A stretch of DNA of 64,000 nt from an uncultured Collinsella sp. (lineage in GTDB: Bacteria; Actinomycetota; Coriobacteriia; Coriobacteriales; Coriobacteriaceae), in the NCBI GenBank assembly GCA_902465015.1, contig CABQLK010000004.1, forward strand, positions 1 through 64,000, written 5' to 3'. Positions 43,833 to 51,794 of the stretch are shown one piece after another (positions within the stretch are counted from its first letter, which is position 1; every line of letters starts with the position of its first letter). Position numbers and translations under genes: made by a program. The notes under the pieces are model-generated. The model saw nothing but the letters and a program-made list of their open reading frames with translations, was not told where the DNA came from and made no database searches.

Positions 43833-44351
43833 TTACGCCTCGTTTTCGATGGTGGCGCGGGCACGCTCGGCAGTCAGTTCTGCCAGACGCTCCTCGTCTA
43901 CCAGGGTGAGGCCCTTAGTCGGGCACGCCTCGGCACACGCCGGACCGCCGGGACGGTCCACGCACAGGTCGCACTTGAGCACGAAGCTCTTAGTCTGCGA
44001 ACCCACGCGAACGTCACCCATCAAGACGGGGACCTGCGTGGTCGCCACGCTCACGGCGCCAAAGGGGCATGCCATAACGCAGCTCTTGCAGCCGATGCAG
44101 TTGTCCTCGTTGACGCCGATACGATGGTTCTTTGGATCAAAGAACAAGGCGCCCGTAGGACAGGCCTTGGCGCACGGAGCGTCCTCGCAGTGGTGACATG
44201 CCACCGGCGCGGAGATCTCGTAGGTGCGCGTTACGCGCAAGCGAGGTGCGGCGATGTTGCCGGGAATATCGTGCGCCTCGATGCACGCCGCCATACAGGT
44301 TTGGCACCCAATGCAGCGTGAAGAATCAGCCACGACTCGTTTATTGCCCAT
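43833..44351 (-). CDS. Ferredoxin-like 4Fe-4S electron-transfer subunit of formate dehydrogenase
   Basis: A 172-residue protein of the HycB/HydN/HyfA family with four [4Fe-4S] binding patterns: CIGCQTCMAAC, CHHCEDAPCAKACP, CIGCKSCVMACP and CDLCVDRPGGPACAEACP. It lies 75 bp before fdhF and is therefore likely to be its direct electron partner. A second family member, HyfA, follows fdhF. The start at MGNKRVVADSS is supported by GGAGGG; a frame 36 codons longer covers leader sequence. It is the first gene of the long formate hydrogenlyase operon. Confidence 0.92.
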   Translation of the reverse strand: MGNKRVVADSSRCIGCQTCMAACIEAHDIPGNIAAPRLRVTRTYEISAPVACHHCEDAPCAKACPTGALFFDPKNHRIGVNEDNCIGCKSCVMACPFGAVSVATTQVPVLMGDVRVGSQTKSFVLKCDLCVDRPGGPACAEACPTKGLTLVDEERLAELTAERARATIENEA

Positions 44352-44529
44352 GTTGTTCACTCCCTCCTGAATCCCATGCCGGAGAGACCCTGCCGACGTT
44401 GCCCCGGACCGCCCGTGGTCCGGCATCGGCGTATCGAGCGCATGCGGCGAAACAGGCACTTCGATAGAATTCCTCCAACGATATACAGGTTAAATATACG
44501 CAGTTGCAGGGGGCAAACTTGAGCATAGG

Positions 44530-44555
44530 CCCTGCAATACGGGTGTATTGCAGGG
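44530..44555. promoter_or_regulatory. Perfect palindrome upstream of the formate hydrogenlyase operon
   Basis: 11-bp perfect arms CCCTGCAATAC and GTATTGCAGGG around gggt. A third half-site TTGCAGGG lies at 44504-44511. This is the strongest regulatory candidate in the 427-bp gap 44352-44778 between the formate hydrogenlyase operon and the toxin-antitoxin genes. On the plus side it is followed by TTTT, so a terminator role is also possible. Confidence 0.6.
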
Positions 44556-44664
44556 GTTTTGGCAGGTTGGAATTATTCTCTAGAGGCTATAAAGGTGAGT
44601 GTATTACATGCGTACGCCTCAGAGATTTTTACGCGCTCTCATTTTAGATGTACTACGCTTGTAT

Positions 44665-44712
44665 TCAAGTTAATGGTTATTTACTTGAGCGAAATAAAGT
44701 AATCGTTATAAG
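44665..44712 (+). promoter_or_regulatory. Promoter and inverted repeat of the toxin-antitoxin operon
   Basis: -35 TTGAGC (44685-44690) and -10 TATAAG (44707-44712) with 16-bp spacing face the antitoxin gene. An inverted repeat TCAAGT (44665-44670) / ACTTGA (44683-44688) overlaps the -35 box and is a plausible site for autorepression by the antitoxin. Confidence 0.55.
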
Positions 44713-44778
44713 ATGCTCAGGTATCGGCACATGCCGCATTTGACCGACTATATTGCACGCTCATTAAGGGGGCCAGTG

Positions 44779-45102
44779 ATGTCATCGACTCAAAAACGAG
44801 CCATCCTGCAGGTGCGCATTCGCGAGGAAGACAAGCAGCATGCCGAACATCTCTACGACGCCATGGGCACATCGCTTGCCGAGGCCGTCCGTCTATTTGT
44901 CGCGCAGAGCATTTTGATGCGCAAGCTCCCCTTTCAGCCGGTCGCCGTGCGCTCAAAGGACGGCACCGCCGCCTATGGATCGCTCAAAGCATATGGTGAC
45001 CCCAATCGCCGCTACGAGGAGCGCAATGCCTGGATTGAATACCTTGCCACAGAAAGTGACGATTCGATTTTGGGCCCCGAGGAAGTAGATATCCATGAGT
45101 AG
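44779..45102 (+). CDS. RelB/DinJ-like antitoxin
   Basis: A 107-residue protein whose N-terminal part (AILQVRIREEDKQHAEHLYDAMGTSLAEAVRLFVAQSI) matches the ribbon-helix-helix fold of RelB/DinJ antitoxins; it should bind DNA as a dimer and neutralise the neighbouring toxin with its acidic C-terminus (ESDDSILGPEEVDIHE). The ATG at 44779 follows AAGGGGG. It overlaps the toxin gene by 8 bp. RelB/DinJ antitoxins usually pair with RelE/YafQ toxins, not with a PIN protein, which makes the pair noteworthy. Confidence 0.85.
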   Translation: MSSTQKRAILQVRIREEDKQHAEHLYDAMGTSLAEAVRLFVAQSILMRKLPFQPVAVRSKDGTAAYGSLKAYGDPNRRYEERNAWIEYLATESDDSILGPEEVDIHE

Positions 45103-45550
45103 CACTATCATCGACGAGACCGTCATCCTACGCTACCTGCTTGACGACGACGAGGTCCTGTCACCGCGCGCCGCCAAGGTCATCGCCACGCGCACCGCTC
45201 GTGTCTACCCCGAAATCATCACGCGCGTCGTGGTCACGCTGCGCGACGTCTATAAGGTTCCCCGCGTTGAGATTGCTGCGGCCATGAAAAGGCTGCTCGA
45301 TGACGTCATGGTCGACGAGCCCACCGTTGTCGCCCTTGCCGTCAAACTCTTTGGCAAGACCCATATGGACTTTTCCGACTGCCTCCTCGCAGCCCGAACC
45401 GCCATCTACAACGATGATGTCGTGAGCTTTGGAAAGCCCATCATCCAAGGCATGATCGATTACCGCCGCAAGCGCCAAACCGCTGCCGACGCCCGCAGCC
45501 GAAGCACCGACTCCACCATCGACAAGCTCCGCCACCGCCCCCGCAGCTAA
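45095..45550 (+). CDS. PIN-domain ribonuclease toxin
   Basis: A 151-residue protein with the PIN-domain acidic residues of VapC-type endoribonucleases: Asp7 (STIIDETVILRYLL), Glu40 (VYPEIITRVV) and Asp95 (MDFSDCLLAARTA), with Asp108 further on. The C-terminal 25 residues are basic and look disordered. It starts inside the antitoxin gene (ATGAGTAG overlap). The expected activity is cleavage of tRNA or mRNA on release from the antitoxin; the target cannot be predicted. Confidence 0.85.
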   Translation: MSSTIIDETVILRYLLDDDEVLSPRAAKVIATRTARVYPEIITRVVVTLRDVYKVPRVEIAAAMKRLLDDVMVDEPTVVALAVKLFGKTHMDFSDCLLAARTAIYNDDVVSFGKPIIQGMIDYRRKRQTAADARSRSTDSTIDKLRHRPRS

Positions 45551-45566
45551 ACCTATCCCCTCCTAA

Positions 45567-45631
45567 GTTGCGGTGGAATAGTTCCTGGATTTAGGCTTAT
45601 TCGAGCTTTTCAGAAATTAATTCACCGCAAC
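45567..45631. repeat. Family A palindrome, copy A5 (65 bp, degenerate)
   Basis: Keeps the family length and the outer GTTGCGGTG/CACCGCAAC pairing, but the inner arms have decayed. First of several repeats in the gap 45551-46028, which holds no gene I can support. Confidence 0.75.
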
Positions 45632-45684
45632 TTCCAGGTTGGCCATCCGAAACCGTCAGCCTTGGACCGCGAATGCCACCGTTC

Positions 45685-45844
45685 GCCACGAAATGGGCCC
45701 ATCTACTACGTTTAACCGATTACCCTCGACCATACCGAAATCCGAAAAATCAAAACCGCTGGTAGACGGTTTGCCGATTTTCCGAAAATGCTGCTATGGT
45801 CGACCCCTGCGGTCCAAACGTAGTAGATGGGCCGCTTTCGTGGC
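45685..45844. repeat. Family B palindrome, copy B2 (160 bp)
   Basis: Same 160-bp length, GCCAC/GTGGC ends and 18-bp arms as B1. The fifth arm base pair has changed from T-A to C-G on both sides (GGCCCATCTACTACGTTT and its complement). The centre matches B1 in reverse orientation (CCGTCTACC in one, GGTAGACGG in the other). Confidence 0.88.
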
Positions 45845-45872
45845 TCAGCACCGGACCAGTCATTTTGGGACA

Positions 45873-45993
45873 GGGCTTTTTGGCCACATTTGCCAGCCAA
45901 TCGTTAGAGCAGTCAAAAAGCCCGCTCCAAATTAGCTACCCGGCCTTTAATGGGCTCATAAAAGCCAAAAGACAGTCCATATTTCACCGCAAC
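45873..45993. repeat. Stem plus half family A element (A6)
   Basis: An inverted repeat GGGCTTTTTG (45873-45882) / CAAAAAGCCC (45914-45923) is followed by the right half of a family A element ending CATATTTCACCGCAAC at 45993. The left arm is missing. A similar aaaaagccc..tcc.aaatt spacer precedes A2 at 7775-7796. Confidence 0.65.
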
Positions 45994-46028
45994 TTAGGAG
46001 GGGATGTGGGATCCCAGACATGTATATG

Positions 46029-46064
46029 AAAACGGCTCTGGCACCAAAAGGAGCCAAAGCCGTT
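46029..46064 (-). terminator. Terminator of the tRNA-Pro/tRNA-Gly unit
   Basis: Arms AACGGCT (46031-46037) and AGCCGTT (46058-46064), with an inner GGC/GCC pairing, followed on the minus strand by TTTT. It ends 12 bp from the tRNA-Gly CCA end. Confidence 0.75.
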
Positions 46065-46075
46065 AAGCTATCCTA

Positions 46076-46149
46076 TGGAGCGGGCGACGGGAATCGAACC
46101 CGCGTCATCAGCTTGGAAGGCTGGGGTTCTACCATTGAACTACGCCCGC
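46076..46149 (-). tRNA. tRNA-Gly (anticodon UCC)
   Basis: Acceptor GCGGGCG/CGCCCGC, anticodon loop CTTCCAA on stem CCAGC/GCTGA-type pairing, T-arm GGGTTCGATTCCC, discriminator T and encoded CCA. Confidence 0.95.
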
Positions 46150-46155
46150 AAGATA

Positions 46156-46232
46156 TGGTCGGGACGACAGGATTTGAACCTGCGACATCCTGCTCCCAAA
46201 GCAGGCGCGCTACCAAACTGCGCCACGTCCCG
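46156..46232 (-). tRNA. tRNA-Pro (anticodon UGG)
   Basis: Acceptor CGGGACG/CGTCCCG, anticodon stem CCTGC/GCAGG around TTTGGGA, T-arm CAGGTTCAAATCCTG, discriminator A and encoded CCA. It precedes tRNA-Gly by 6 bp on the same strand. Confidence 0.96.
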
Positions 46233-46323
46233 AAGGTGTTGAGCAGCTAAGGTCTAAACCTTGCGTGTCCCAAAGCGAAGGAAATTATAGGGGAGACTCC
46301 CCGCCTGTGCAAGCGCAGAAACC

Positions 46324-47682
46324 CTAGCTCCTCGAATGTGCGACAAAACGACTATGGAGCAGACCGATCGCAAATGCCACCACGGCGACCGGCGCCCACG
46401 CGGCACCGATATCTGCCAGCGGCAACGCATCGAACGGCAGCCACGCGCCAGCAAAGAACGCATCGCGGACCGAAGTGATTACGCTCTGCACTGCGACAAC
46501 GCCGCCGACCCAGACCCACACCTGCGGATGCGCGTCGCAAAAGCCGTGCACCAGGCCCATAAGTACCAGCACAATGGCAACGGGATACAAGGCGTTGAGC
46601 ATAGGCACCGAGAACATAAGAATCACGTCGAGGCCCACGTTGGAAAGCACGCACGAAAACGCTGCGAACACAAAGGCGAGAACCGCAAAGGGACGGCGCA
46701 TGGCCTCCTCGGAGGCCTCTGTTCCCCCTTCGACCACATACGTCTCGCAGAAGTAGCGCGAGCAGCAGCTGATAAGGCCAATGCACACGTTCATGCAGGC
46801 GAGGAAGAAGATCGCAAAGACCACGACCGTGCCGGCAAGCCCAAAATGCATGGAGGCCGAACGGGCGAGGATGGCGGCGCCGTTGGTAGCGTCAGGCATC
46901 ACGGTACCGAGCTGCATACCGGCAAGGCCCAAGCCGCAGTAGATGATGGCCATAAGCACGCCGGCGATCACACCGGAACGCGAAATCTCAAAGGCCACGC
47001 GCTTGTCATCGGTAACACCCAACTCGTGGATGGTCTCGGCGATGATGATGCCGAAGGCGAGCGACGCAAGCAGGTCCATGGTCTGGTAGCCGGTCAAAAA
47101 GCCCTGCACGGCAGCACCGGCATTATAGGGAGCCTGCGGCGCGGCAGCGGGACCCAACGGCGAGACCACGGCGGCACCCACGACCAGCACGATGAGCGCA
47201 ATGAGCGCGGGTCCCGTAATGCGACCGAGTACGCGCGTGATGACACCCGGGCGCAGCGTGAGCACAAACGCGACGACGAAGAACCCGATGGCAAACACCA
47301 GACGAGCCGTGCCGAGCGAGACGCCCTCGGGCAGCAGCGGCACCAACATCTCAAAGGCCGTGGAGCTCGTGCGCGGAATAGCCAAGCACGGGCCGATGGC
47401 CAGATACACCGCCGCGACAAAGAACTCACCAAACTTGGGGTGCACGCGGCCGGCAAGCTCGCGCGCCGTTCCGGCAAGCGCGACGGCGATAAATCCCATG
47501 ACGGGCAGGCCGATGGCGGCAATCAGAAAGCCGATCATGGCAAGCGGCGTGGCAGAGCCTGCCTGCAGCGCCAGCAACGGCGGAATGATGAGGTTACCGG
47601 CGCCAAAGAGCATCGAGAACAGCGCAATGCCGACGGTAACGACATGGTCGGAGCGCAAACCGCGCGGAGCGGATGAGGCCAT
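46324..47682 (-). CDS. brnQ: Branched-chain amino acid transport carrier
   Basis: A 452-residue inner-membrane carrier of the LIVCS (BrnQ) family, expected to import leucine, isoleucine and valine with a cation. It begins with the family hallmark VTVGIALFSMLFGAGNLIIPPLLALQ (about residues 14-39) and has roughly twelve membrane helices. The start at MASSAPRG follows GAAAGGTG. It stands alone between the tRNAs and the cysteine desulfurase-like gene; no amino acid biosynthetic gene is adjacent. Confidence 0.93.
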   Translation of the reverse strand: MASSAPRGLRSDHVVTVGIALFSMLFGAGNLIIPPLLALQAGSATPLAMIGFLIAAIGLPVMGFIAVALAGTARELAGRVHPKFGEFFVAAVYLAIGPCLAIPRTSSTAFEMLVPLLPEGVSLGTARLVFAIGFFVVAFVLTLRPGVITRVLGRITGPALIALIVLVVGAAVVSPLGPAAAPQAPYNAGAAVQGFLTGYQTMDLLASLAFGIIIAETIHELGVTDDKRVAFEISRSGVIAGVLMAIIYCGLGLAGMQLGTVMPDATNGAAILARSASMHFGLAGTVVVFAIFFLACMNVCIGLISCCSRYFCETYVVEGGTEASEEAMRRPFAVLAFVFAAFSCVLSNVGLDVILMFSVPMLNALYPVAIVLVLMGLVHGFCDAHPQVWVWVGGVVAVQSVITSVRDAFFAGAWLPFDALPLADIGAAWAPVAVVAFAIGLLHSRFVAHSRS

Positions 47683-47750
47683 ATGCACACCTTTCGGGTC
47701 GAAACAAAAACGGGACGGGCAAAAACACCCGTCCCGCAAGTATATACGCT

Positions 47751-48890
47751 CTAGCAGGCTAAATCGCGCAAAGCGTCAATCGCGGTATCGACTTCCTCGT
47801 CCGTGTTGAAATACCCAAACGAGAAGCGAACGATACCCTGGCGCTCGGTCCCGAGCGCGCGGTGCATGAGCGGAGCGCAATGGGCGCCGGGGCGCGTCGC
47901 AATACCCCACCCTTGCATGAGCGCGTCCGAGATCTCGGCAGAGTCGATATCGCCCACGTTGAGTGAGACGATTGCCGAGCGCACGGGCTGGTCAAACGCA
48001 CCGTAGAGCGCAATGCCGGGGATTTCGCGAACACCGGCGAGGAAGCGCTCTGCAAGCGAGCACTCATGCGCCGCAATCGCCTCGACCCCGCCTTGTGCCT
48101 CGATAAAGTCGAGACCGGCGGAAAGGCCTGCGATGCCGTGACTGTTGAGCGTGCCTGCCTCAAGGCACGTGGGCCACTCGAGCGGCTGCAGTGGGTCGAA
48201 GCTGTGCACGCCCGTGCCGCCCATGGCCCACGGAGCCACGTCAATGCCCTCCGCCACGGCCAGACCACCGGTGCCTTGGGGTCCCATGAGCCCCTTGTGG
48301 CCGGTAAAGCACACGACGTCGAGCCCCATGGCATCCATGTCAATCTTCGCCGTGCCGGCAGACTGCGAGGCGTCGACGATCGCAAGCGCGCCTGCCGCAT
48401 GGGCCATGGCGGCCACGCGCGCAATGTCGACCTCATTGCCGGTCACATTGGAGGCATGCGTCACCACCACGGCACGCGTACCCGGCGTGACAAGCCGCTC
48501 GAGTTCGTCGTAGTCGAGCACACCATTTACGTCACAGCCCGCATGCTCAACGGTCACGCCCCGCTCCGCTGCCAGGCGGTTGAGCGGACGCAGCACGGAG
48601 TTATGCTCGAGCACCGTCGTGACCACGCGGTCGCCGGGGCGCACCACGCCACAGATGGCGATGTTGAGCGCCGCCGTAGAGTTGGACGTAAAGCACACAT
48701 GGTCCGCCCTCGGGCAACCTAAAAGGCGCGCGAGCTTGGCACGGCAACCGTGAATCGTACGAGCGGCATCGAGGGCACCCGACGTGGCGCCGCGCCCGGC
48801 ATTGCCGAGCGAGCACATCGCCTGCGTCACGGCATCGATGACCGTCTGCGGCTTGTGCATGGTCGTCGCCGCGTTATCCAGGTAGATCAT
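47751..48890 (-). CDS. Cysteine desulfurase-family aminotransferase, class V
   Basis: A 379-residue PLP enzyme that should release sulfur or selenium from cysteine or selenocysteine. The PLP lysine is Lys199 (CFTGHKGLMGPQG) and the acceptor cysteine is Cys338 (RPGAHCAPLMH), as in group II desulfurases. It lacks a SufU or IscU gene nearby. Its start overlaps the DUF3343 gene by 4 bp, and yedF and selD precede it in transcription order, so it is probably the selenium-delivery desulfurase of a selenophosphate pathway. The exact substrate is inferred. Confidence 0.9.
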   Translation of the reverse strand: MIYLDNAATTMHKPQTVIDAVTQAMCSLGNAGRGATSGALDAARTIHGCRAKLARLLGCPRADHVCFTSNSTAALNIAICGVVRPGDRVVTTVLEHNSVLRPLNRLAAERGVTVEHAGCDVNGVLDYDELERLVTPGTRAVVVTHASNVTGNEVDIARVAAMAHAAGALAIVDASQSAGTAKIDMDAMGLDVVCFTGHKGLMGPQGTGGLAVAEGIDVAPWAMGGTGVHSFDPLQPLEWPTCLEAGTLNSHGIAGLSAGLDFIEAQGGVEAIAAHECSLAERFLAGVREIPGIALYGAFDQPVRSAIVSLNVGDIDSAEISDALMQGWGIATRPGAHCAPLMHRALGTERQGIVRFSFGYFNTDEEVDTAIDALRDLAC

Positions 48891-49138
48891 CGCACGACCT
48901 CCCACATATCAATCACGGTATAGCCCTCGGTAGGAACGCCCGCCGCGGCAAGCTCGCCGCGCAGCAGCTCCTCATCGGCAGGCAACGCCTTCCACGCCAG
49001 ACCGCAGCCGGCAGCGACCTCCCCGGGCACGGGAATCGTTCGCCCGGGAAGGCCGCGCTCGATGCACAGAGACTCGCAACCCATGGCGGCCGCCGTGGTG
49101 GGAAACGTGATGACAAGCGCCGGGCGCTTCTCCCTCAT
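48887..49138 (-). CDS. DUF3343 protein (putative Se/S carrier-like)
   Basis: An 83-residue protein. It has the DUF3343 pattern ALVITFPTTAAAMGCESLCIERGLPGRTIPVPG..AAGCGLAW, with cysteines C20 and C24 and a later one in AGCGLAW. Known family members sit beside yedF and selD and are thought to carry or bind reactive sulfur or selenium; no activity is proven. It lies between yedF and the desulfurase gene, overlapping the latter by 4 bp. The TTGGAGTTGCC leader is the same as that of the DUF3343 gene at 21890-22285. Confidence 0.85.
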   Translation of the reverse strand: MREKRPALVITFPTTAAAMGCESLCIERGLPGRTIPVPGEVAAGCGLAWKALPADEELLRGELAAAGVPTEGYTVIDMWEVVR

Positions 49139-49157
49139 GGCAACTCCAACCAATACG

Positions 49158-49784
49158 CTACGGGCGCACGACGCGCACGGCCTGCTCCATCTTCTCCACG
49201 ATCACGTACATGTTGGTGACCTCGCCCACCGCAAGCTGGTCTTTAATGCCAAAGTGGTCCAGGCAGGTACCGCAGGTGAGAATCTCGACGCCCTGCTCGG
49301 CCAGACCCTTCAGGTCATCGAGCACCGGCGAGCCCTCGACGGTGAGCTTGGCGCCGCCGTTGTAGAACAGCATGGTCGAGGGCAGCTCCTCCTGCTGCGT
49401 CACGGCAAAGATGAACGCCTTCATGAGCTTGTGGCCCAGCTCGTCGTCGCCGCGGCCCATGCAGTCGGTGTAGACGGAAATGACGAGCTTGCCCTTGCCG
49501 GCGCTGGCGTCGCAGAAGGCAGCGCCATCCTGCTCGGGATCGGCCACGGCAACGGCGCCAGAGGTCGCCACGGTCACGTGCCACTCGTCGTCAGAAACCT
49601 TCTCGACCGAGGCCGTGCAGCCCTTCTCCTGCGCCATCTTGGAGATGTTCTTGACGGCGGTCTCGTTATCGACCGAGGTCACCACGGCGCCCTCGCCATC
49701 GAGCTGCTTCAGGGCTTTGAGCGTCTTGACGACGGGCAGCGGGCAGGCATCGCCCATGGCATTGACTTCAATTTTGGTAGACAT
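49158..49784 (-). CDS. yedF: Sulfurtransferase-like selenium metabolism protein YedF
   Basis: A 208-residue fusion of a TusA-like domain (residues 1-75, with CPLP and Cys14) and a DsrE-like domain (residues 100-205, with ILTCGTCLDHFG, cysteines near 171 and 174). YedF proteins of this two-domain form occur next to selD in anaerobes and are thought to move selenium from the desulfurase to selenophosphate synthetase. GAAAGGA precedes the ATG. It is cotranscribed with selD upstream and DUF3343 and the desulfurase downstream. Confidence 0.92.
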   Translation of the reverse strand: MSTKIEVNAMGDACPLPVVKTLKALKQLDGEGAVVTSVDNETAVKNISKMAQEKGCTASVEKVSDDEWHVTVATSGAVAVADPEQDGAAFCDASAGKGKLVISVYTDCMGRGDDELGHKLMKAFIFAVTQQEELPSTMLFYNGGAKLTVEGSPVLDDLKGLAEQGVEILTCGTCLDHFGIKDQLAVGEVTNMYVIVEKMEQAVRVVRP

Positions 49785-49844
49785 AGTTTTTCCTTTCGAA
49801 AGAACCGTTCTAGAGAACGGTAAACAGTTACATAAACGTGCGGG

Positions 49845-50894
49845 CTAGCGAACAACGTGGACGGCAGGACCGCCTGGCACCGGCTCGCACACGCGACCGA
49901 CGACGGCGGCAATACGTCCTTCGGCATGCAGACGGCGCGCAAGCTCATCCACATCGGCAGCAGGTGCCGCGATGAGCAGGCCACCAGACGTCTGCGGATC
50001 GTACAGCGCATCCAACATGCCCGGCTCCAGGTCTTCGTCGGCAGCCACGCGCGGGCCAAAGAAGTCCTGGTTGCGGTAGGAGCCCGCGGGGATAATGCCC
50101 AGACGCGCCATGTCGAGCACCTGGTCAAAGAGCGGCACCGCCCCCGACGCAAGCTCAACCTGCACGCCCGAGCCCTCGGCCATCTCGCACGCATGCCCGA
50201 TCAGACCAAAGCCCGTAATGTCAGTACAGCCGTGAAGCTCGAGTCCCTCGGCCAGACGAATCGGGGCCTCGTTGAGGGTACGCATCGAGTCAAACACGGC
50301 TGCGGCCTCGTCCTGCTCGATGAGCTCGCCCTTAATGGCCGTGGTGATGATGCCCGAGCCAACCGCCTTGGTCAGCAGCAACGCATCGCCCACGCGCGCG
50401 CCGCTGTTGGCGAGCATACGGTCAAGCGCGACAAAGCCGCTCACAGACAGACCGTACTTGGGCTCGTCGTCGTTGATGGTGTGACCGCCCGCGATGGAGC
50501 AACCCGCCTCGACGCACTTGTCGGCGCCGCCCGCCAGAATCTGACCGGCAACCTCAACACCCAGGCAGCTCGGGATGCACAGCAAGTTCATGGCATGGCT
50601 CGGCCGCCCGCCCATGGCGTAGATGTCCGACAGCGAGTTGGCCGCGGCGATCTGGCCAAACAGGAACGGGTCGTCGACCATCGGCGGGAAGAAGTCGATG
50701 GACTGCACGAGGCCAAGGTTCTCCCCTACGCGGAAGACGCTCGCATCGTCGGAGGTATCGAACCCCACGAGCAAGTTGTCGTTATGCACATTGGGTAAAT
50801 CGCCCAGGACCTGGGCGAGGGCTCCAGGAGCCAACTTAGCAGCTCAACCAGAGGCAGCGGTCATCTGCGTGAGCTTAATAACATCGTCAGCCAT
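49845..50894 (-). CDS. selD: Selenide, water dikinase (selenophosphate synthetase), selenocysteine-containing
   Basis: Makes selenophosphate from selenide and ATP, the donor for SelA. Read from the ATG at 50894 (AGGAGG upstream) it has 349 residues with a UGA at codon 17 (50844-50846). It aligns with the SelD active-site pattern in which residue 17 is Cys or Sec followed by Lys20: here G-Sec-A-A-K. The neighbouring Cys19 of many SelDs is Ala here. Without Sec decoding only a fragment from a TTG at 50834 would remain, missing the catalytic loop. A glycine-rich ATP-binding region and GGHTINDDEPKYG motif are present. It heads the selD-yedF-DUF3343-desulfurase operon. Confidence 0.93.
50801..50819 (-). 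promoter_or_regulatory. SECIS-like hairpin of selD
   Basis: On the minus strand a perfect 7-bp stem TCGCCCA/TGGGCGA carries the 5-nt loop GGTCC. It begins 24 nt after the UGA codon at 50844-50846. The GGUC apical sequence fits SelB recognition. Confidence 0.7.
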
Positions 50895-50977
50895 CGATTC
50901 CTCCTCTCATAGGTCAATCAGTTCCTCCCAGTATACGCATGGCGGCGCCGAGAGCGGACGGCGAATGACACCGCCCC

Positions 50978-51742
50978 TTACATGAGCGCCTGGGCTCGAA
51001 TGGCCGCGCCGATCGCTCCGGCAAAGCGAGCCTGGGGCGAGGTGGTCACCGGCGACCCCAGTAACTCGCCCAACCACTCCACCACGAAGGTGTTCTCACA
51101 CAAACCGCCGGTCAGGTAGTACGGGGCGCCCGCGGCCTGCCCGGCCATGGTCGCCACGCGCGAGACCACGCTGTCGATCACGCCACGCGCAATGTTCTCG
51201 CGCGGCTCACCGCGACCGATCAGGCTGATGACCTCGCTTTCGGCAAACACCGTGCACATACTGCTGATCTTGGTGGGCTCGCCGGAACGCGCCAGGTCGG
51301 CCATCTGCTGCTGGGAAATGCCTAGGCGGTCGGCCATGATCTCCAAAAAGCGCCCCGTGCCGGCGGCGCACTTGTCGTTCATGGCAAACTTGGCCACACG
51401 GCCACTTTTAAGCTGAATGACCTTGGTGTCCTGACCGCCCACGTCGATCACGGTGCCGTGATCGCCAAACAGGCGCACGGCACCGGTGCCGTGGCAGGTG
51501 ATCTCGGTCACGACCTTGTGCGCATAGGGCACGGCGACACGGCCGTAGCCAGTCGCGATCACGCGCGCGTCGTCGGCAGCCACGTCATAACCAGCCGCTG
51601 CCAGTGCCTCGCGCAGCCGCTCGGAAGCATCGACCGAGGAGAACCCGGTTGGCTGCACGCACGTCCACGCCACCGAACCCTCCCCGTCGACCACAGCAGC
51701 CTTAGCCGCCGTAGACCCGATATCGATCCCGATCCCTATCAT
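50978..51742 (-). CDS. BadF/BcrA-family ATPase activase of double-cubane reductases
   Basis: A 254-residue ASKHA-fold ATPase that transfers low-potential electrons to a 2-hydroxyacyl-CoA dehydratase-type partner on ATP hydrolysis. It has the phosphate-binding GIDIGSTAAKAAV (residues 5-17), VIDVGGQDTKVI (about 98-109), and the two [4Fe-4S] cysteines expected at the dimer interface, in NDKCAAGTGRF and ISSMCTVFAESE. The E. coli counterpart is YjiL. It is the last gene of a three-gene set with two partner reductase genes upstream, suggesting that one activase serves both. Confidence 0.9.
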   Translation of the reverse strand: MIGIGIDIGSTAAKAAVVDGEGSVAWTCVQPTGFSSVDASERLREALAAAGYDVAADDARVIATGYGRVAVPYAHKVVTEITCHGTGAVRLFGDHGTVIDVGGQDTKVIQLKSGRVAKFAMNDKCAAGTGRFLEIMADRLGISQQQMADLARSGEPTKISSMCTVFAESEVISLIGRGEPRENIARGVIDSVVSRVATMAGQAAGAPYYLTGGLCENTFVVEWLGELLGSPVTTSPQARFAGAIGAAIRAQALM

Positions 51743-51794
51743 GGCTCTCTCCCAATCTAAACATCAAAGGTAGCGGCGCGTTCAGGCGCCTTAG

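Noticed and set aside
49845..50834. selD starting at the TTG at 50834
   Set aside because: This start has no ribosome-binding site and would remove the catalytic loop. The ATG at 50894 has AGGAGG and reads through a Sec UGA at the right place.
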